A stretch of DNA of 64,000 nucleotides from Bordetella parapertussis (GCA_945861275.1 CAMATZ010000004.1:1-64000), one strand, 5' to 3'. Positions 1-9,653 are shown, counted from the stretch's first letter. Notes: generated by a model from the sequence alone, not told the origin. Numbers and translations: made by a program.

Positions 1-132
1 AACCGCCGTTTCTATCCATTCAACGCTTTCCGCTCCCTGCTTGGCATTGCTGGCGACGTGACTGCGCCGACCTATGCCGAACTTTATGCAAAAAAATCAC
101 GAGCCACTACGGGTAGTAGGCTTGGGCACTAA
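1..132 (+). CDS. C-terminal tail of a truncated gene, possibly a transposase
   Basis: Frame 1 is open from the first base to a TAA at 130-132 and gives 43 residues with the stretch FYPFNAFRSLLGIAG followed by TAPTYAELY. The style resembles the C-terminus of a bacterial IS transposase, but this is a memory-based impression. The gene begins outside the window. It overlaps the cut end of the EpsL-like fragment on the other strand, which would suit an insertion that destroyed that gene. No terminal repeat could be defined. It could also be an unrelated conserved protein or a chance open frame. Confidence 0.3.
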   Translation, partial: NRRFYPFNAFRSLLGIAGDVTAPTYAELYAKKSRATTGSRLGH

Positions 133-465
133 CCGGATAAGCACGGAATAAACGTCGTAACGCGCCGCGCTCTTGGTGACGTCGATCTGGAAACGCTGCT
201 GCGCGTACTGCTTGTCCAATTTAAGCGCCACGGAAACAACGTTAACGCGGTCCGCTTTGGTAGAAAATCCGGCAAGCGGAGCAGCGCTGCCGGGGGTCCG
301 CAACAAATTGCTGTTATAGCTAAACGTGTCGCTTAGCGCCAATTTCAGCGTGTCACTCTGCGCAGCAGAGGAGGCCGAGCACACGAGGAGTACTGTGGCA
401 AGAGCGCAGGCGGCCACCGGCACCTGTCTGTTGCGGGCAAGGTGCAAAAAATTGAACAGTTTCAC
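97..465 (-). pseudogene. N-terminal fragment of an EpsL-like exopolysaccharide outer-membrane protein
   Basis: The frame starts near a GTG at 465 (VVKLFNFLHL) and has a signal peptide with a hydrophobic core ending SASSAAQ, followed by LKLALSDTFSYNSNLLR. That pattern begins exosortase-associated EpsL-type beta-barrel proteins, which are usually about 400 residues. Here similarity stops after about 80 mature residues (RYD) and the frame closes at 97. The neighbouring flippase-like gene fits a lost polysaccharide locus. I infer a 3'-truncated remnant. The start is uncertain, because no strong ribosome binding site is visible and the frame is open upstream to 585. Confidence 0.5.
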
Positions 466-762
466 CACAATTGCCAATCGCCAGTTACCAAGAGCAGGGG
501 CGACAGTGGCGCCGAACACGACCACTCGTGCTCCCCTTCCGGCGTTGTGTACGTGGCTACCGTAACCCAAGTCAGCGATAATCACCCAAATAACAGAGCG
601 TTGGGGCTAGTCGAAATTAACCAAGCCCACATGACGGCCCTTGTGCGGTATTTTAATCGAAAAATAGACGGTTGCGCTGCAGTATGCTGCGGATTAATGC
701 AGGTTGACGTCCTGATCGATGTTCCGTCGCGGCCTGTCCCTTGAAAATATCGCTGGAATTCT

Positions 763-2076
763 ATGTTCGCCCATACCCCCCTGACAGTTCGCACCGCGGT
801 CTTGTTCTTCGTGCCGCTCATCCTTACCACCGAACTGCATCAGCTTTCGCACGCGCTGGTTCATGCGTTTCTCGCACGGCTGGGCGATCCCACCACCACC
901 TTGGCTGCGTTCAGCATCGCGTTTGCATTCAATACCACCTTCAGCGGCATCATAAGCGTCGGCACGCAGGCAGGGATGTCCTACATCACCGACAAGCGCT
1001 CGTTGTGGCGGATTGCACGCTTTTACTTCTTCATATCCCTGGTGCCGTTCGTCCTCATCGAAGCGATAGCCTTGACGTCGCTCGGCGATTGGTTGTTCGG
1101 CAAAATGATGGGGGCGAGCGCGGAGGTGACACGGCTGGCCAAAGCCGCCGCAGCGGTCATGGGCTTGTGGATTTTCCCGAACCAGATACGCAATCTCGCC
1201 ACCGCCCTGTGCATGATGCACCGGCGCACGCTGCTGATTTCCCATTCGACCATAGTACGGCTGGTTGCCCAAGCGCTGATGCTGATGGTGTTGCCGTTGT
1301 GGATGGAAGGGGCTATCGCCGGCGCAGCGTCACTGATCGGATGCATGACGGTGGAGGCAATCTACATGGTTTGGGTCAGCCGGCCTTTTTATGCCGAGTT
1401 GCCCGCCACAGGCGGCGAACAGGCTTCGTACCGCCAGATGTGGGTCTTTTCATGGCCTCTGATGATCACCCAGATCACGGAGAACGGCGTCACCTTCGTG
1501 ATCAACTTCTTTCTCGGTCGCTTGGCCAATCCAGATCTGGCGCTGGCTGCCTTTGGCGTGGTCACCGCGCTCAAATCGCTGGTCGCCGCGCCGCTGCGCA
1601 ATCTGGTGCAAACCGCGCAAGCCCTGGTACACAGCCGCCACGACATGCGCATGATGCTGCGGTTTACGCACCGCCTGACACTGGTATACGGCGTGATAGT
1701 GGCGGGCCTGTTCTATACGCCTCTGCGTGATGTAATCCTGAGCGGCGTAATGGGGCTGCCTCCCAAACTGAGCAGTTATGCGACACCGGGTGTGCAGATG
1801 ATCCTGCTGGTGGTGATCGTCTGGGGTTACTCGTCCCTGTTTCGCGGCCTGCTTTCCGCCATGCGCCAAACGCGGGCGATTGCGGGCAGTGCCGTAATAC
1901 GGCTATTGGTGGTAATCGCGGTGGGCAGCGTCACACTCATTGCCCCGCAAATAAACGGCGCTGCGGTGGGCGTCGCAGCCGTAGGCTTTGCATTCCTGGC
2001 CGAAGTGCTGATACTCGGCTGGCGGCTGATGCGCTACAGCCGTACTACGGGACCTTTATTTCCGCGCGAAACCTAG
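763..2076 (+). CDS. MATE/MVF-superfamily flippase-like membrane protein
   Basis: The product has 437 residues and about twelve hydrophobic segments. The N-terminus (FFVPLILTTELHQLSHAL) and the region around residues 35-70 (LARLGDPTTTLAAFSIAF) have the two-helix layout of MATE/polysaccharide-flippase carriers. The second half repeats the pattern (FSWPLMITQITENGVTFV near residue 230). Such proteins exchange drugs, lipids or lipid-linked sugars across the inner membrane; the substrate here is unknown. The ATG at 763 opens directly onto the first membrane segment. It stands beside an EpsL-like remnant, so a polysaccharide role is possible but unproven. Confidence 0.7.
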   Translation: MFAHTPLTVRTAVLFFVPLILTTELHQLSHALVHAFLARLGDPTTTLAAFSIAFAFNTTFSGIISVGTQAGMSYITDKRSLWRIARFYFFISLVPFVLIEAIALTSLGDWLFGKMMGASAEVTRLAKAAAAVMGLWIFPNQIRNLATALCMMHRRTLLISHSTIVRLVAQALMLMVLPLWMEGAIAGAASLIGCMTVEAIYMVWVSRPFYAELPATGGEQASYRQMWVFSWPLMITQITENGVTFVINFFLGRLANPDLALAAFGVVTALKSLVAAPLRNLVQTAQALVHSRHDMRMMLRFTHRLTLVYGVIVAGLFYTPLRDVILSGVMGLPPKLSSYATPGVQMILLVVIVWGYSSLFRGLLSAMRQTRAIAGSAVIRLLVVIAVGSVTLIAPQINGAAVGVAAVGFAFLAEVLILGWRLMRYSRTTGPLFPRET

Positions 2077-2182
2077 CCGTCCGGCAGAACTGGATTTGCA
2101 CGCGGCTATCGCTGCAGTACTGCCGCAGCACGAATGGGGCAACTCGCGATAAACTCAGTGAATTCGCACGTCACAGGGAGAC

Positions 2183-3550
2183 ATGAACATGGGCGCAACC
2201 ACAGTACTTTCCGAATTCGCCAGCAAGACTCGCATCGCTGGCATCAGCGCCGAAGCGATCGCGGCAACCAAGCGGCATATCCTCGATTGCGCCGGTGTCG
2301 GGCTCGCCGCGACAGTCGAACCCGCGGGACGCATCATCCTGGATATCACGCGCGAGCAAGGCGGCGCACCCCAGGCACGTGTGTTCGGCGGCAAGCTGCG
2401 CACCAGTTCTGTGTCCGCCGCATGGGCGAATGGCTGCCTCGCACATTTGCTGGATTTCGACGACACCGGTTTTTCGCACCCGACCGCTTGCATCCTCCCC
2501 GCCGCGCTGGCACTGGCCGAGGAAGCAGGTGCCACTGGCGCCAATCTGGTGGCGGCGGTCTGCGTCGGTCTGGAAGTCTTCGAGCGCCTGTCGCTCTGCG
2601 GCCGGCAACACGAACCGGAACTGCGGCGGCGAGGCTTTCACCCGACTTCGCTCTACGGTTGCTCGGCAGCGGCGGCAGCGGCAGGCAGCATAGTCGGGCT
2701 CAACCCGGGGCAGATGGCTGTCGCTATCGGGCTGGCCGCAGCCAACGCCGGCGGCCTGACGCAGCACTTCGGCACTTGGGGCAAGGGCATTCATGCCGGC
2801 AACGCGGCGCGCGCGGGCGTGACTTCAGTGCTGCTGGCAAAGAAAGACTACTTCGCCGATCCCGACGGCATCGATGGCGACTACGGTTTTTTCTCGGCGT
2901 TCCACGGCACCGGCAATTACAACCTCGGCACGGTGGCGGATGGCTTGGGAACGCACTGGTCGATCGTCGATCCCGGCCTCACCGTCAAGCGTTATCCGTG
3001 TTGCGGCGGCAATCTGCGCGCGCTGGACGCCGCGCGCGGACTGATCGAGGAGCACGGCATCAGGTTCGACGACGTGACCAGGCTCGAAGTGGACGTGCAT
3101 CCCGATCTGCTAAACACGGTGCGTTTTCACAAGCCCACGCAGGGCTTTCGCGGCAAGTTCTCGCTTGACTACGTACTGGCGGCGATGCTGCTCGACGGCC
3201 GCGTCGATCTGGATTCGTTCTCTGACGCCTACTGCAATGCGCCGCGCATGCGGGCTTCGCTCGACAAGGTGCAAATCAATACCCACGCCGAATGGGGCGA
3301 CGACGCGGCATCGCGCCGCAGGGCGCCGGTCACCATCTTGATGAAGGACGGCCGCAAGTTTACCCAGCAAGTGGATAAAGTGCGCGGCAGCCCCGGAAAT
3401 CCGATGACCCGCGACGAACTGCTGGGCAAGTATCGCGATTGCGCATCGCGCGTGCTCAAGGGTGAGCGCCTGGAGCAGTCGATCACGGCGCTGGAGAATC
3501 TGGAAACGCTTGCGACAGCAAGGGAACTGATAGACACTCTGACCACCTGA
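2183..3550 (+). CDS. MmgE/PrpD family protein
   Basis: This 455-residue protein has the MmgE/PrpD fold: an all-helical first domain (ILDCAGVGLAATVEPAGR near residue 31; HLLDFDDTGFSHPTACILPA near 90) and a C-terminal domain (YPCCGGNLRALDAARGLIEEHG). PrpD is 2-methylcitrate dehydratase. Many paralogues act on other carboxylic acids, and no prpB or prpC is adjacent, so the substrate is open. The start follows CAGGGAGAC. It heads a run of catabolic-looking genes, although the next gene is 93 bp away behind an AT-rich spacer that could hold its own promoter. Confidence 0.85.
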   Translation: MNMGATTVLSEFASKTRIAGISAEAIAATKRHILDCAGVGLAATVEPAGRIILDITREQGGAPQARVFGGKLRTSSVSAAWANGCLAHLLDFDDTGFSHPTACILPAALALAEEAGATGANLVAAVCVGLEVFERLSLCGRQHEPELRRRGFHPTSLYGCSAAAAAAGSIVGLNPGQMAVAIGLAAANAGGLTQHFGTWGKGIHAGNAARAGVTSVLLAKKDYFADPDGIDGDYGFFSAFHGTGNYNLGTVADGLGTHWSIVDPGLTVKRYPCCGGNLRALDAARGLIEEHGIRFDDVTRLEVDVHPDLLNTVRFHKPTQGFRGKFSLDYVLAAMLLDGRVDLDSFSDAYCNAPRMRASLDKVQINTHAEWGDDAASRRRAPVTILMKDGRKFTQQVDKVRGSPGNPMTRDELLGKYRDCASRVLKGERLEQSITALENLETLATARELIDTLTT

Positions 3551-3643
3551 ACTATTTTATTCGTAAGTTATTGATTTTATTTAGTTAATTGACTGAATGC
3601 CAATATACAACAAGGCCGACTCGCTCAGGGAGATTGCATCAAG

Positions 3644-4882
3644 ATGAACGACACCACTCGTGTAGCCCCGCTGCTTTTCACGCCGATTAAACTACGCTCC
3701 GTTATCGCTCGCAATCGCATCGTGTGCTCGCCGATGTGTCAGTACGTCTCGGACGACGGCGGCCCCACCGAGTGGCAGCTCGTCAATTTCGGCCGTTTTG
3801 CGATGGGCGGCAGCGGCATCGTCTTCGGTGAAGAGACCGCAGTCGAAGTGCGCGGGCGCAAGACGCACCATTGCGCCGGTATTTACAAGGATAGCCACGT
3901 CGCGGAATACCGCCGCATCACCGATTTCATCAAGTCGCTCGATTCCGTGCCGGCTATTCAGATAGGGCATTGCGGCCGCAAGGCATCGGCGCATGGGCCG
4001 TTGCAGGACCGCGCACCGCTAACCGAGGAGGACGCGCGTAACGGCTTGCAACCGTGGCAAGGCCTCGCGCCCAGTGCGCTGCCGGCCAGCCCCGGCGGCT
4101 CGATTCCGCATGCAATGGACCGTGATGACATACGCGCCAACCTTGCCGCCTGGCGCGAAGCCGCGCAACGATCCATCGACGCCGGCTATGACATCTGCGA
4201 GATCCACGGCGCGCATGGCTATCTGATTCATCAATTCCTGTCGCCAGTTTCGAACAAGCGCAGCGATGGCTACGGCGGCAGCCTTGAGGGTCGCATGCGC
4301 TTCGCACTCGAAGTCACCGATGCCGTGCGTGCGGTGTGGCCTGCGGATAAGCCGCTGTTCTTCCGCATTTCATCTATAGACGGCACGGGCGGAGAATGGG
4401 GCATCGACGATTCGCTAGCACTCGCCCGCGAGCTCAAAGTGCATGGCGTGGATGTCATCGACTGCTCGTCCGGCGGCATCACCGGCGACGGCGCCCTGGC
4501 TGCGCTGCCTCGCGTACCCGGCTATCAGGCCGGATACTCTCGCGAGATCAAACAAGAGATCGGCATTCCAACGGTAGCAGTGGGTTTGATCACTGAGCCG
4601 AGCCATGCCGAGGCGATTTTGCGCGAAGGGCATGCTGATCTCATCGCACTCGCGCGTGAGTTAATGGACAACCCCAATTGGCCGTTACAAGCGGCGCGTG
4701 CGCTTGGTTATACGGACCCGCTTGATCTGGTCCATGCGCGCGAAGCACAACGCCTGCGGCTGCGCGAGCAGCATCGCAAAGAATATCCGCCCGGTATTGA
4801 AGTTGAGATCCCGTTCGGCCCTAGTGAACAGGTGCCCTACTCCTGGGCGGCGCTTAACGCCGGTCCCCGAACGTACCGCTAA
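3644..4882 (+). CDS. Old yellow enzyme family NADH:flavin oxidoreductase (YqjM/XenA type)
   Basis: This 412-residue protein is an FMN-dependent TIM barrel. PMCQY at residues 30-34 places the redox-tuning Cys and following Tyr as in YqjM/XenA-type ene-reductases. AIQIGHCGRKAS and HGAHGYLIHQFLSPVSNKR are the family signatures for FMN and substrate binding (His-x-x-His region). It should reduce activated C=C bonds using NAD(P)H in the cytoplasm. The C-terminus is about 40 residues longer than usual. SD-like CAGGGAG precedes the ATG. The next gene is convergent, with a strong hairpin between them. Confidence 0.9.
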   Translation: MNDTTRVAPLLFTPIKLRSVIARNRIVCSPMCQYVSDDGGPTEWQLVNFGRFAMGGSGIVFGEETAVEVRGRKTHHCAGIYKDSHVAEYRRITDFIKSLDSVPAIQIGHCGRKASAHGPLQDRAPLTEEDARNGLQPWQGLAPSALPASPGGSIPHAMDRDDIRANLAAWREAAQRSIDAGYDICEIHGAHGYLIHQFLSPVSNKRSDGYGGSLEGRMRFALEVTDAVRAVWPADKPLFFRISSIDGTGGEWGIDDSLALARELKVHGVDVIDCSSGGITGDGALAALPRVPGYQAGYSREIKQEIGIPTVAVGLITEPSHAEAILREGHADLIALARELMDNPNWPLQAARALGYTDPLDLVHAREAQRLRLREQHRKEYPPGIEVEIPFGPSEQVPYSWAALNAGPRTYR

Positions 4883-4987
4883 CGCGGCACCATTCGCTGG
4901 CGGACACCTCGTACCCGTGAGCATCGGCGCCGGGTCCGCCAATTCCATTGGCTGGAGGTTGGACGATTGCGTTCCCCATCAGCACTA

Positions 4988-5015
4988 CGGCGACGCATCC
5001 AGAGATGCGTCGCCG
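4988..5015. terminator. Hairpin between convergent genes, probable bidirectional terminator
   Basis: A perfect 12-bp stem (CGGCGACGCATC paired with GATGCGTCGCCG) closes a four-base loop CAGA. It lies between the end of the ene-reductase at 4882 and the end of the HMG-CoA-lyase-like gene at 5054. There is no T-run on either side, so intrinsic termination is inferred from stem strength and position. Confidence 0.55.
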
Positions 5016-5053
5016 CAGCATACGTACAACCTGCGGTGTTGCAGGCTAGGCGA

Positions 5054-6220
5054 TCACCCAACCGCCTTAAGCTGCGCAGGTGCTGCGGCAACCTTGGCAG
5101 CCTTCTCTTTGTAGCCGGGCGCTTCGGGACGCATCCAGCTGGTGATCGGCTCCTGCCACGGCGAGTGCGCGCCCTCGTACGCTTTCGGCCCGCGTATGAA
5201 ATGCTTCGCCTGCTCCAGCGTTTCGATGTGCGGCATGTCCATCGGATACAGCTTGTTAAAACGCGGCCGCGGCCCGGCCTTGGAGACAAAGCCGTAGAGC
5301 GAATGCCCGACCACCTCTTCGGCCAGCCACACCGCCTCGATGAGCTTGTACAAATCGACGCCGGTGTCGATACCCATCTCTTCGAACATGTGCATCACGT
5401 CTTCGGTGGCGATCATCATCGCAGCGCGACCGTTGCCGCAATACGGGCAACCAGCCATGCCGCCGATGGTGGTTTGCAGACGCATGGTGTCGCTGCCATC
5501 GAGCTGCTTCATCCCGGCATAGATGGAGGCAAGCCCAACGCCGCGGCCGTTGTGCAAATGCAGGTTGAAGTCTTTGATCGAGGGCCAGCGCTCCTTGATG
5601 CCCGCGACCGTGCGCTCAACCTGATGCGGCATGCACCAGCTGGTCGCATCGGCCATGCCGATTTTAGTGACCTTGACGCCGGCTTCATCCCACATCCGGT
5701 ACATTTTGTCGAACATCAGCATGTGTTGTTCGAACGGCACTTCACCTATCCAGTTGGAGCCCCAGACGTTGCTGATGGACATACCGGCCTCGGTCACGCC
5801 CTTCGCCACTGCCTTCTCAATTTGCTTCGGCCATACGGCCATCTGCTGCGCCTGCGTGCGATTGGTGTTGCGCTGGGCGAACACATCGCACATGTCGACG
5901 CGGGTAAAGGCCTCGCTCACCTTCGGGCTGAGTGGCGGGGTGTACTCCTTCGCACGCTCGTTGCCTCTATCGTTCAAAGCGGTATAGGTGTACTTCACGC
6001 CCGGCTTGGGCGTGAAGCCCTGTAACAGCTCGTCCACCTTCGCCATTTGCGGCGTATATTTGGGACTGACGAAAGAACCGACGTTGATTTCTCTCAGTCC
6101 TGTTTCGGACAGGGCGTTGAGCAGGCGAATCTTTGCTGCAATAGGAATATCGGCGCTCTCGATCTGCAAACCGTCGCGCATGCCTTCTTCGGTGTGAAGT
6201 ATCTTGGGATAGCTGGCCAT
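5054..6220 (-). CDS. Hydroxymethylglutaryl-CoA lyase family protein
   Basis: The product has 388 residues from the ATG at 6220, which follows AAGGAGCCCACT; the frame is open further upstream but without family sequence. It is a DRE-TIM metallolyase: EEGMRDGLQIE near the N-terminus carries the Arg-Asp pair, NLHLHNGRGVGLA the metal-binding His pair, and GGMAGCPYCGNGRAA the active-site Cys loop of HMG-CoA lyase. The expected reaction is cleavage of a 3-hydroxyacyl-CoA into acetyl-CoA or pyruvate plus a second product. It is about 80 residues longer than classic HMG-CoA lyases, through extra sequence after residue 300. The substrate may differ from HMG-CoA. Confidence 0.8.
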   Translation of the reverse strand: MASYPKILHTEEGMRDGLQIESADIPIAAKIRLLNALSETGLREINVGSFVSPKYTPQMAKVDELLQGFTPKPGVKYTYTALNDRGNERAKEYTPPLSPKVSEAFTRVDMCDVFAQRNTNRTQAQQMAVWPKQIEKAVAKGVTEAGMSISNVWGSNWIGEVPFEQHMLMFDKMYRMWDEAGVKVTKIGMADATSWCMPHQVERTVAGIKERWPSIKDFNLHLHNGRGVGLASIYAGMKQLDGSDTMRLQTTIGGMAGCPYCGNGRAAMMIATEDVMHMFEEMGIDTGVDLYKLIEAVWLAEEVVGHSLYGFVSKAGPRPRFNKLYPMDMPHIETLEQAKHFIRGPKAYEGAHSPWQEPITSWMRPEAPGYKEKAAKVAAAPAQLKAVG

Positions 6221-6512
6221 AGTGGGCTCCTTGGGGTGAACTGAACTAGGGAATGGAATAAATCCGGGCTTCTGACCTCGATGATCGGTGCAACACAATC
6301 TGCAACATGTCGGGTCCTCTCGCTTCGATGGGCACTGACCGCCTTCATCGTCCGTCTGCAGGAGAACGAAGCGTAAGAATAGCACAGGCTCACGGCTGCG
6401 GCTGACTGCCTGCCACACCGGGTGCGATTCACAGCCATGTGGAATTCAGGCAGCTTAAATCTGGTATAAGGATTGCATCGAAGGCTGGATAAAACGAAAC
6501 CAGGAGAGGGCA

Positions 6513-7454
6513 ATGACCCTGCACATCGGATACCTGCTGCCAACCCGCGAGTCGATCATGGAAGGCCGGCCCGAAGCTGAACCGCTGCTGGACCTGGCCG
6601 AGCGCGCGGAAGATCTCGGCTACGATTCGGTGTGGGTCGGCGACTCCCTGCTCGCACGCCCGCGCCACGAGCCGATCACACTCCTCGCCGGCGTCGCGGG
6701 AAGGACCCGGCGCGTAAAGCTCGGCACCGCCGTGCTGCTGCCGGCTCTGCGCAACCCCGTGCTGCTGGCCCATCAGGTCGCCACGCTCGATCAGGTTAGC
6801 TCGGGCCGGGTGATTCTCGGCATCGGCATCGCCACCGACGTTCCCAATATCCGTGCCGAGTTCCGCGCGGCCGGCGTACCGTTTGAAAAGCGTGTCGGTA
6901 CGCTGATGGAAGGCATGCGGCTATGCAAGGCCCTGTGGAGCGGGAAACCGGTCGACTGGGACGGGCGCTGGCACGTCGAGCAGGGCGTGATCGGCCCGAC
7001 ACCGCACCAGCCGGGCGGCCCGCCTATCTGGGGCGGCGGCTCAGTGCCCGCCGCGCTGGAGCGGGCGGGTCGGCATTTCGATGGCTGGTTCCCGACCGGC
7101 CCCGATGCGAAAGGCTGGGGCGCACAGTGGCGTCAGGTGCAGGCCGTCGCGCGCGAGGCCGGGCGCAAGCCCGACGATCTGGCGGCGGCCATCTACCTGA
7201 CCCTCGCCATCGACGAAAACGCGGCCACCGCGAGCCAGCGCATCGACGATTTCCTGTCGGCCTATTACGGCCAGCGCCCCGATGTATTGAAAAAGCGTCA
7301 GGCCTGTTTCGCCGGTTCGGCCGGCGCGGCGGCGGAATGGATCAACGGCTATGTACAGGAGGGCGCCCGCTACCTCGTGCTGCGCTTTGCCGGCGACCAC
7401 CAGCGGCACCTGGAAATTCTCGCGAAGCTACGCGAGACACTGCCTACAATTTAG
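6513..7454 (+). CDS. LLM-class flavin-dependent oxidoreductase
   Basis: This 313-residue protein is a luciferase-like TIM barrel. [18 protein letters not shown] (residues 31-48), the [19 protein letters not shown] strand-loop and [14 protein letters not shown] are the family marks for flavin binding (FMN or F420). It would oxidise a small organic substrate in the cytoplasm. The start follows CAGGAGAGGGCA. It is divergent from the HMG-CoA-lyase-like gene across 292 bp, and its stop overlaps the convergent tctA stop by 4 bp. The substrate cannot be read from sequence. Confidence 0.85.
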   Translation: MTLHIGYLLPTRESIMEGRPEAEPLLDLAERAEDLGYDSVWVGDSLLARPRHEPITLLAGVAGRTRRVKLGTAVLLPALRNPVLLAHQVATLDQVSSGRVILGIGIATDVPNIRAEFRAAGVPFEKRVGTLMEGMRLCKALWSGKPVDWDGRWHVEQGVIGPTPHQPGGPPIWGGGSVPAALERAGRHFDGWFPTGPDAKGWGAQWRQVQAVAREAGRKPDDLAAAIYLTLAIDENAATASQRIDDFLSAYYGQRPDVLKKRQACFAGSAGAAAEWINGYVQEGARYLVLRFAGDHQRHLEILAKLRETLPTI

Positions 7455-8962
7455 CCGTCCTCAGTGAGGACTTCCTTGCGCTTTTTCCGCAGTGCGGGCA
7501 ACGTGAACAACAGCAACAGCACTGCGGTGGCCAGCATGAAGCCACCGCTAATGGGACGTGTAATGAAGACCATCGGGTCGCCATCCGATAACAGCATCGA
7601 GCGGCGCAGGTTCTCCTCCATTAATGGCCCCAGCACCATCGCAAGTATCAAGGGCGGGAACGAGCAGCCGAGCTTCACCAGGATGTAGCCCACAAAACCG
7701 AAAAACACCATCAACAAAACGTCAGTCCCGGAGGTATTCAGGCTGTAGATGCCGATTCCCATCATTGTCATGATGATCGGAAACAGCAGGCGATAAGGCA
7801 CCTGCAGCAGCTTGACCCAGATGCCGATCAACGGCAGGTTCAGCAGCAGCAACATCAGGTTGCCGATCCACATGCTTGCAATCAGTCCCCAGAATAAATC
7901 GGGTCGCGAAGTCATGACCTGCGGCCCGGGTGTGATGCCGTGGACCATCATTGCACCCAACATTAGCGCCATCGACGCACTGCCGGGGATGCCCAGCGTT
8001 AGCATCGGTACAAACGTCGTCTGCGCACAGGCATTGTTGGCGGTTTCCGGCCCGGCCACACCTTCGATTGCGCCTTTGCCAAAGCGCGACGGGTCTTTAG
8101 CAAGCTTTTTCTCCGCCATGTAAGAGGTGAACGCACTGATGGTGCCGCCCAGACCCGGCAGCGGTCCGAACACAGCGCCTATGGAAGTAGCGCGCATCAT
8201 GGGTCCGAAGCAGATCTTCAGGTCTTCCCACCTTGGCATCAACCCTTTGATTTCCCCCTTCAATATGGTGGGGGTCATCTGCGCGCCACCAAGATTCTTG
8301 ACGATTTCGGTCAAGCCGAACACGCCCATCGCCACCACCGCGATGCCCACACCATCACTTAGCTCGGGAACACCGAAGGTGAAGCGTGACTTGCCCGAAC
8401 TGACGTCTATACCGACGATCCCGATAATCAGTCCTGCAATTACCATTGCGAGCGATTTGAGCAAAGAGCCTGATCCCACCACCGAGGCACATACCAGGGC
8501 CATCACCATCAGCGAGAAATACTCCGGCGAGCCGAACTTCAGCGCTATATTGGCAAGTGGCGGGCCCAGCAGTGCAATGAGCAGAGTGCCTATGCAACCG
8601 GCAAAAAACGAGCCTATAGCTGCCATCGCCAAGGCGGGGCCTGCCCTGCCTTGCTGCGCCATTGGATGTCCATCGAGCAGGGTGACTACCGACGACCCTT
8701 CGCCCGGCAGATTGACCAGTATCGCCGTTGTCGAACCGCCGTAATCTGAGCCGTAATAAATTCCGGCCAGCATGATGAGGGCCGAAACCGGCGGCAGCGC
8801 GTAGGTCAGCGGCAGCAGCATTGCCATGGTGGCCAACGGGCCTATACCGGGCAATACACCGATCATCGTGCCGAGGAAAACCCCCAGAAAGCAATACGCC
8901 AAGTTCTGCAGCGTGAGCGCCACGCTGAATCCCAGTACGAGATTTTGCAGGAGTTGTTCCAT
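7451..8962 (-). CDS. tctA: Tripartite tricarboxylate transporter permease TctA
   Basis: The product has 503 residues from the ATG at 8962, with about twelve membrane helices. IGVLPGIGPLATMAMLLPL and GIYYGSDYGGSTTAILVN in the first half and the related PGLGGTISAFTSY and TLGIPGSASMALMLG in the second are the paired signatures of TctA. It forms the large channel subunit of a TTT system that imports carboxylates with a Bug/TctC receptor. The ATG shares one base with the tctB stop (TGATG), so the pair is translationally coupled. Bug genes upstream on the same strand are the likely receptors. Confidence 0.92.
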   Translation of the reverse strand: MEQLLQNLVLGFSVALTLQNLAYCFLGVFLGTMIGVLPGIGPLATMAMLLPLTYALPPVSALIMLAGIYYGSDYGGSTTAILVNLPGEGSSVVTLLDGHPMAQQGRAGPALAMAAIGSFFAGCIGTLLIALLGPPLANIALKFGSPEYFSLMVMALVCASVVGSGSLLKSLAMVIAGLIIGIVGIDVSSGKSRFTFGVPELSDGVGIAVVAMGVFGLTEIVKNLGGAQMTPTILKGEIKGLMPRWEDLKICFGPMMRATSIGAVFGPLPGLGGTISAFTSYMAEKKLAKDPSRFGKGAIEGVAGPETANNACAQTTFVPMLTLGIPGSASMALMLGAMMVHGITPGPQVMTSRPDLFWGLIASMWIGNLMLLLLNLPLIGIWVKLLQVPYRLLFPIIMTMMGIGIYSLNTSGTDVLLMVFFGFVGYILVKLGCSFPPLILAMVLGPLMEENLRRSMLLSDGDPMVFITRPISGGFMLATAVLLLLFTLPALRKKRKEVLTEDG

Positions 8963-9435
8963 CACTGGCTCCACCAGAACAGCGGGTACGGCAGACCGAG
9001 GCCGTAAGAGAATATGGCCACCGCGCCTGCGGTGACGACGATGCTGAGCAGGATGGTCTCCCGCCAATGCACATCTTTATGAGCGAGCGCACAACCAATG
9101 ATCAGCACAAGCAAGGATGGCACAAAGCCAAAATCCGCCTCCATCAGTACTGCGAATAGTGCAAGTGTCGCTGTTAACACAAGCCAGGGACGGAACGCCC
9201 ACGACTCCAGCCTCAGGCTCTGAGTGTCATCGCCCTGTATCTTGAACGACAAGCCGCCGATGACTACCCCGAAACCGATCATGATGCCACCCAGCCAGGT
9301 GGGGAAATACCCGGGGCCCATTTTCAACGAACTCCCCATTTCATAATCCCGCGACAAATAAATCGCCAGCGCCCCTAACGCACTGAAGAGTATCCCGCAC
9401 CAAAAGTCCTGGGGATTCTTGATTTTCAAGCGCAC
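8962..9435 (-). CDS. tctB: Tripartite tricarboxylate transporter small subunit TctB
   Basis: This protein of about 157 residues has four hydrophobic segments and the TctB entry motif KNPQDFWCGILFSALGALAI. I prefer the GTG at 9435, which sits seven bases after AGGAAGG, over the TTG at 9459. It is the small membrane subunit of the TTT importer and is coupled to tctA by a one-base stop/start overlap. Two Bug receptor genes lie upstream on the same strand, separated by a small gene-like frame on the other strand. Confidence 0.85.
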   Translation of the reverse strand: MRLKIKNPQDFWCGILFSALGALAIYLSRDYEMGSSLKMGPGYFPTWLGGIMIGFGVVIGGLSFKIQGDDTQSLRLESWAFRPWLVLTATLALFAVLMEADFGFVPSLLVLIIGCALAHKDVHWRETILLSIVVTAGAVAIFSYGLGLPYPLFWWSQ

Positions 9436-9653
9436 AGTGTTTCCTTCCTGGTCCTGCAACCGAATGCGAATGGACGAGCGACGAAGCTTACCTCGTATCT
9501 ACAATGCATGGAACATTTCCACTATTTGGCGCATTCGCAATCTCGCCTATCCTGTGGCTTTGGCTATGATACTCTTGGCAAAGTTTGAAGGTTCACGCAG
9601 AGCTTCGTCAGTAGCAATTCTTGATAAATCCCCCGCAACATCAGGAGGCAGCG

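Noticed and set aside
2134-3168. A 344-codon plus-strand frame inside the MmgE/PrpD gene
   Set aside because: The overlapping frame has clear MmgE/PrpD motifs and a ribosome binding site; this one is Arg-rich and lacks any.
3571-3617. Sigma-70 promoter before the ene-reductase gene
   Set aside because: TTGACT and TATACA are present but only nine bases apart, and no other pair has proper spacing, so no promoter is called.
4967-6025. A 352-codon plus-strand frame opposite the HMG-CoA-lyase-like gene
   Set aside because: It mirrors the real gene and shows no protein-like features of its own.
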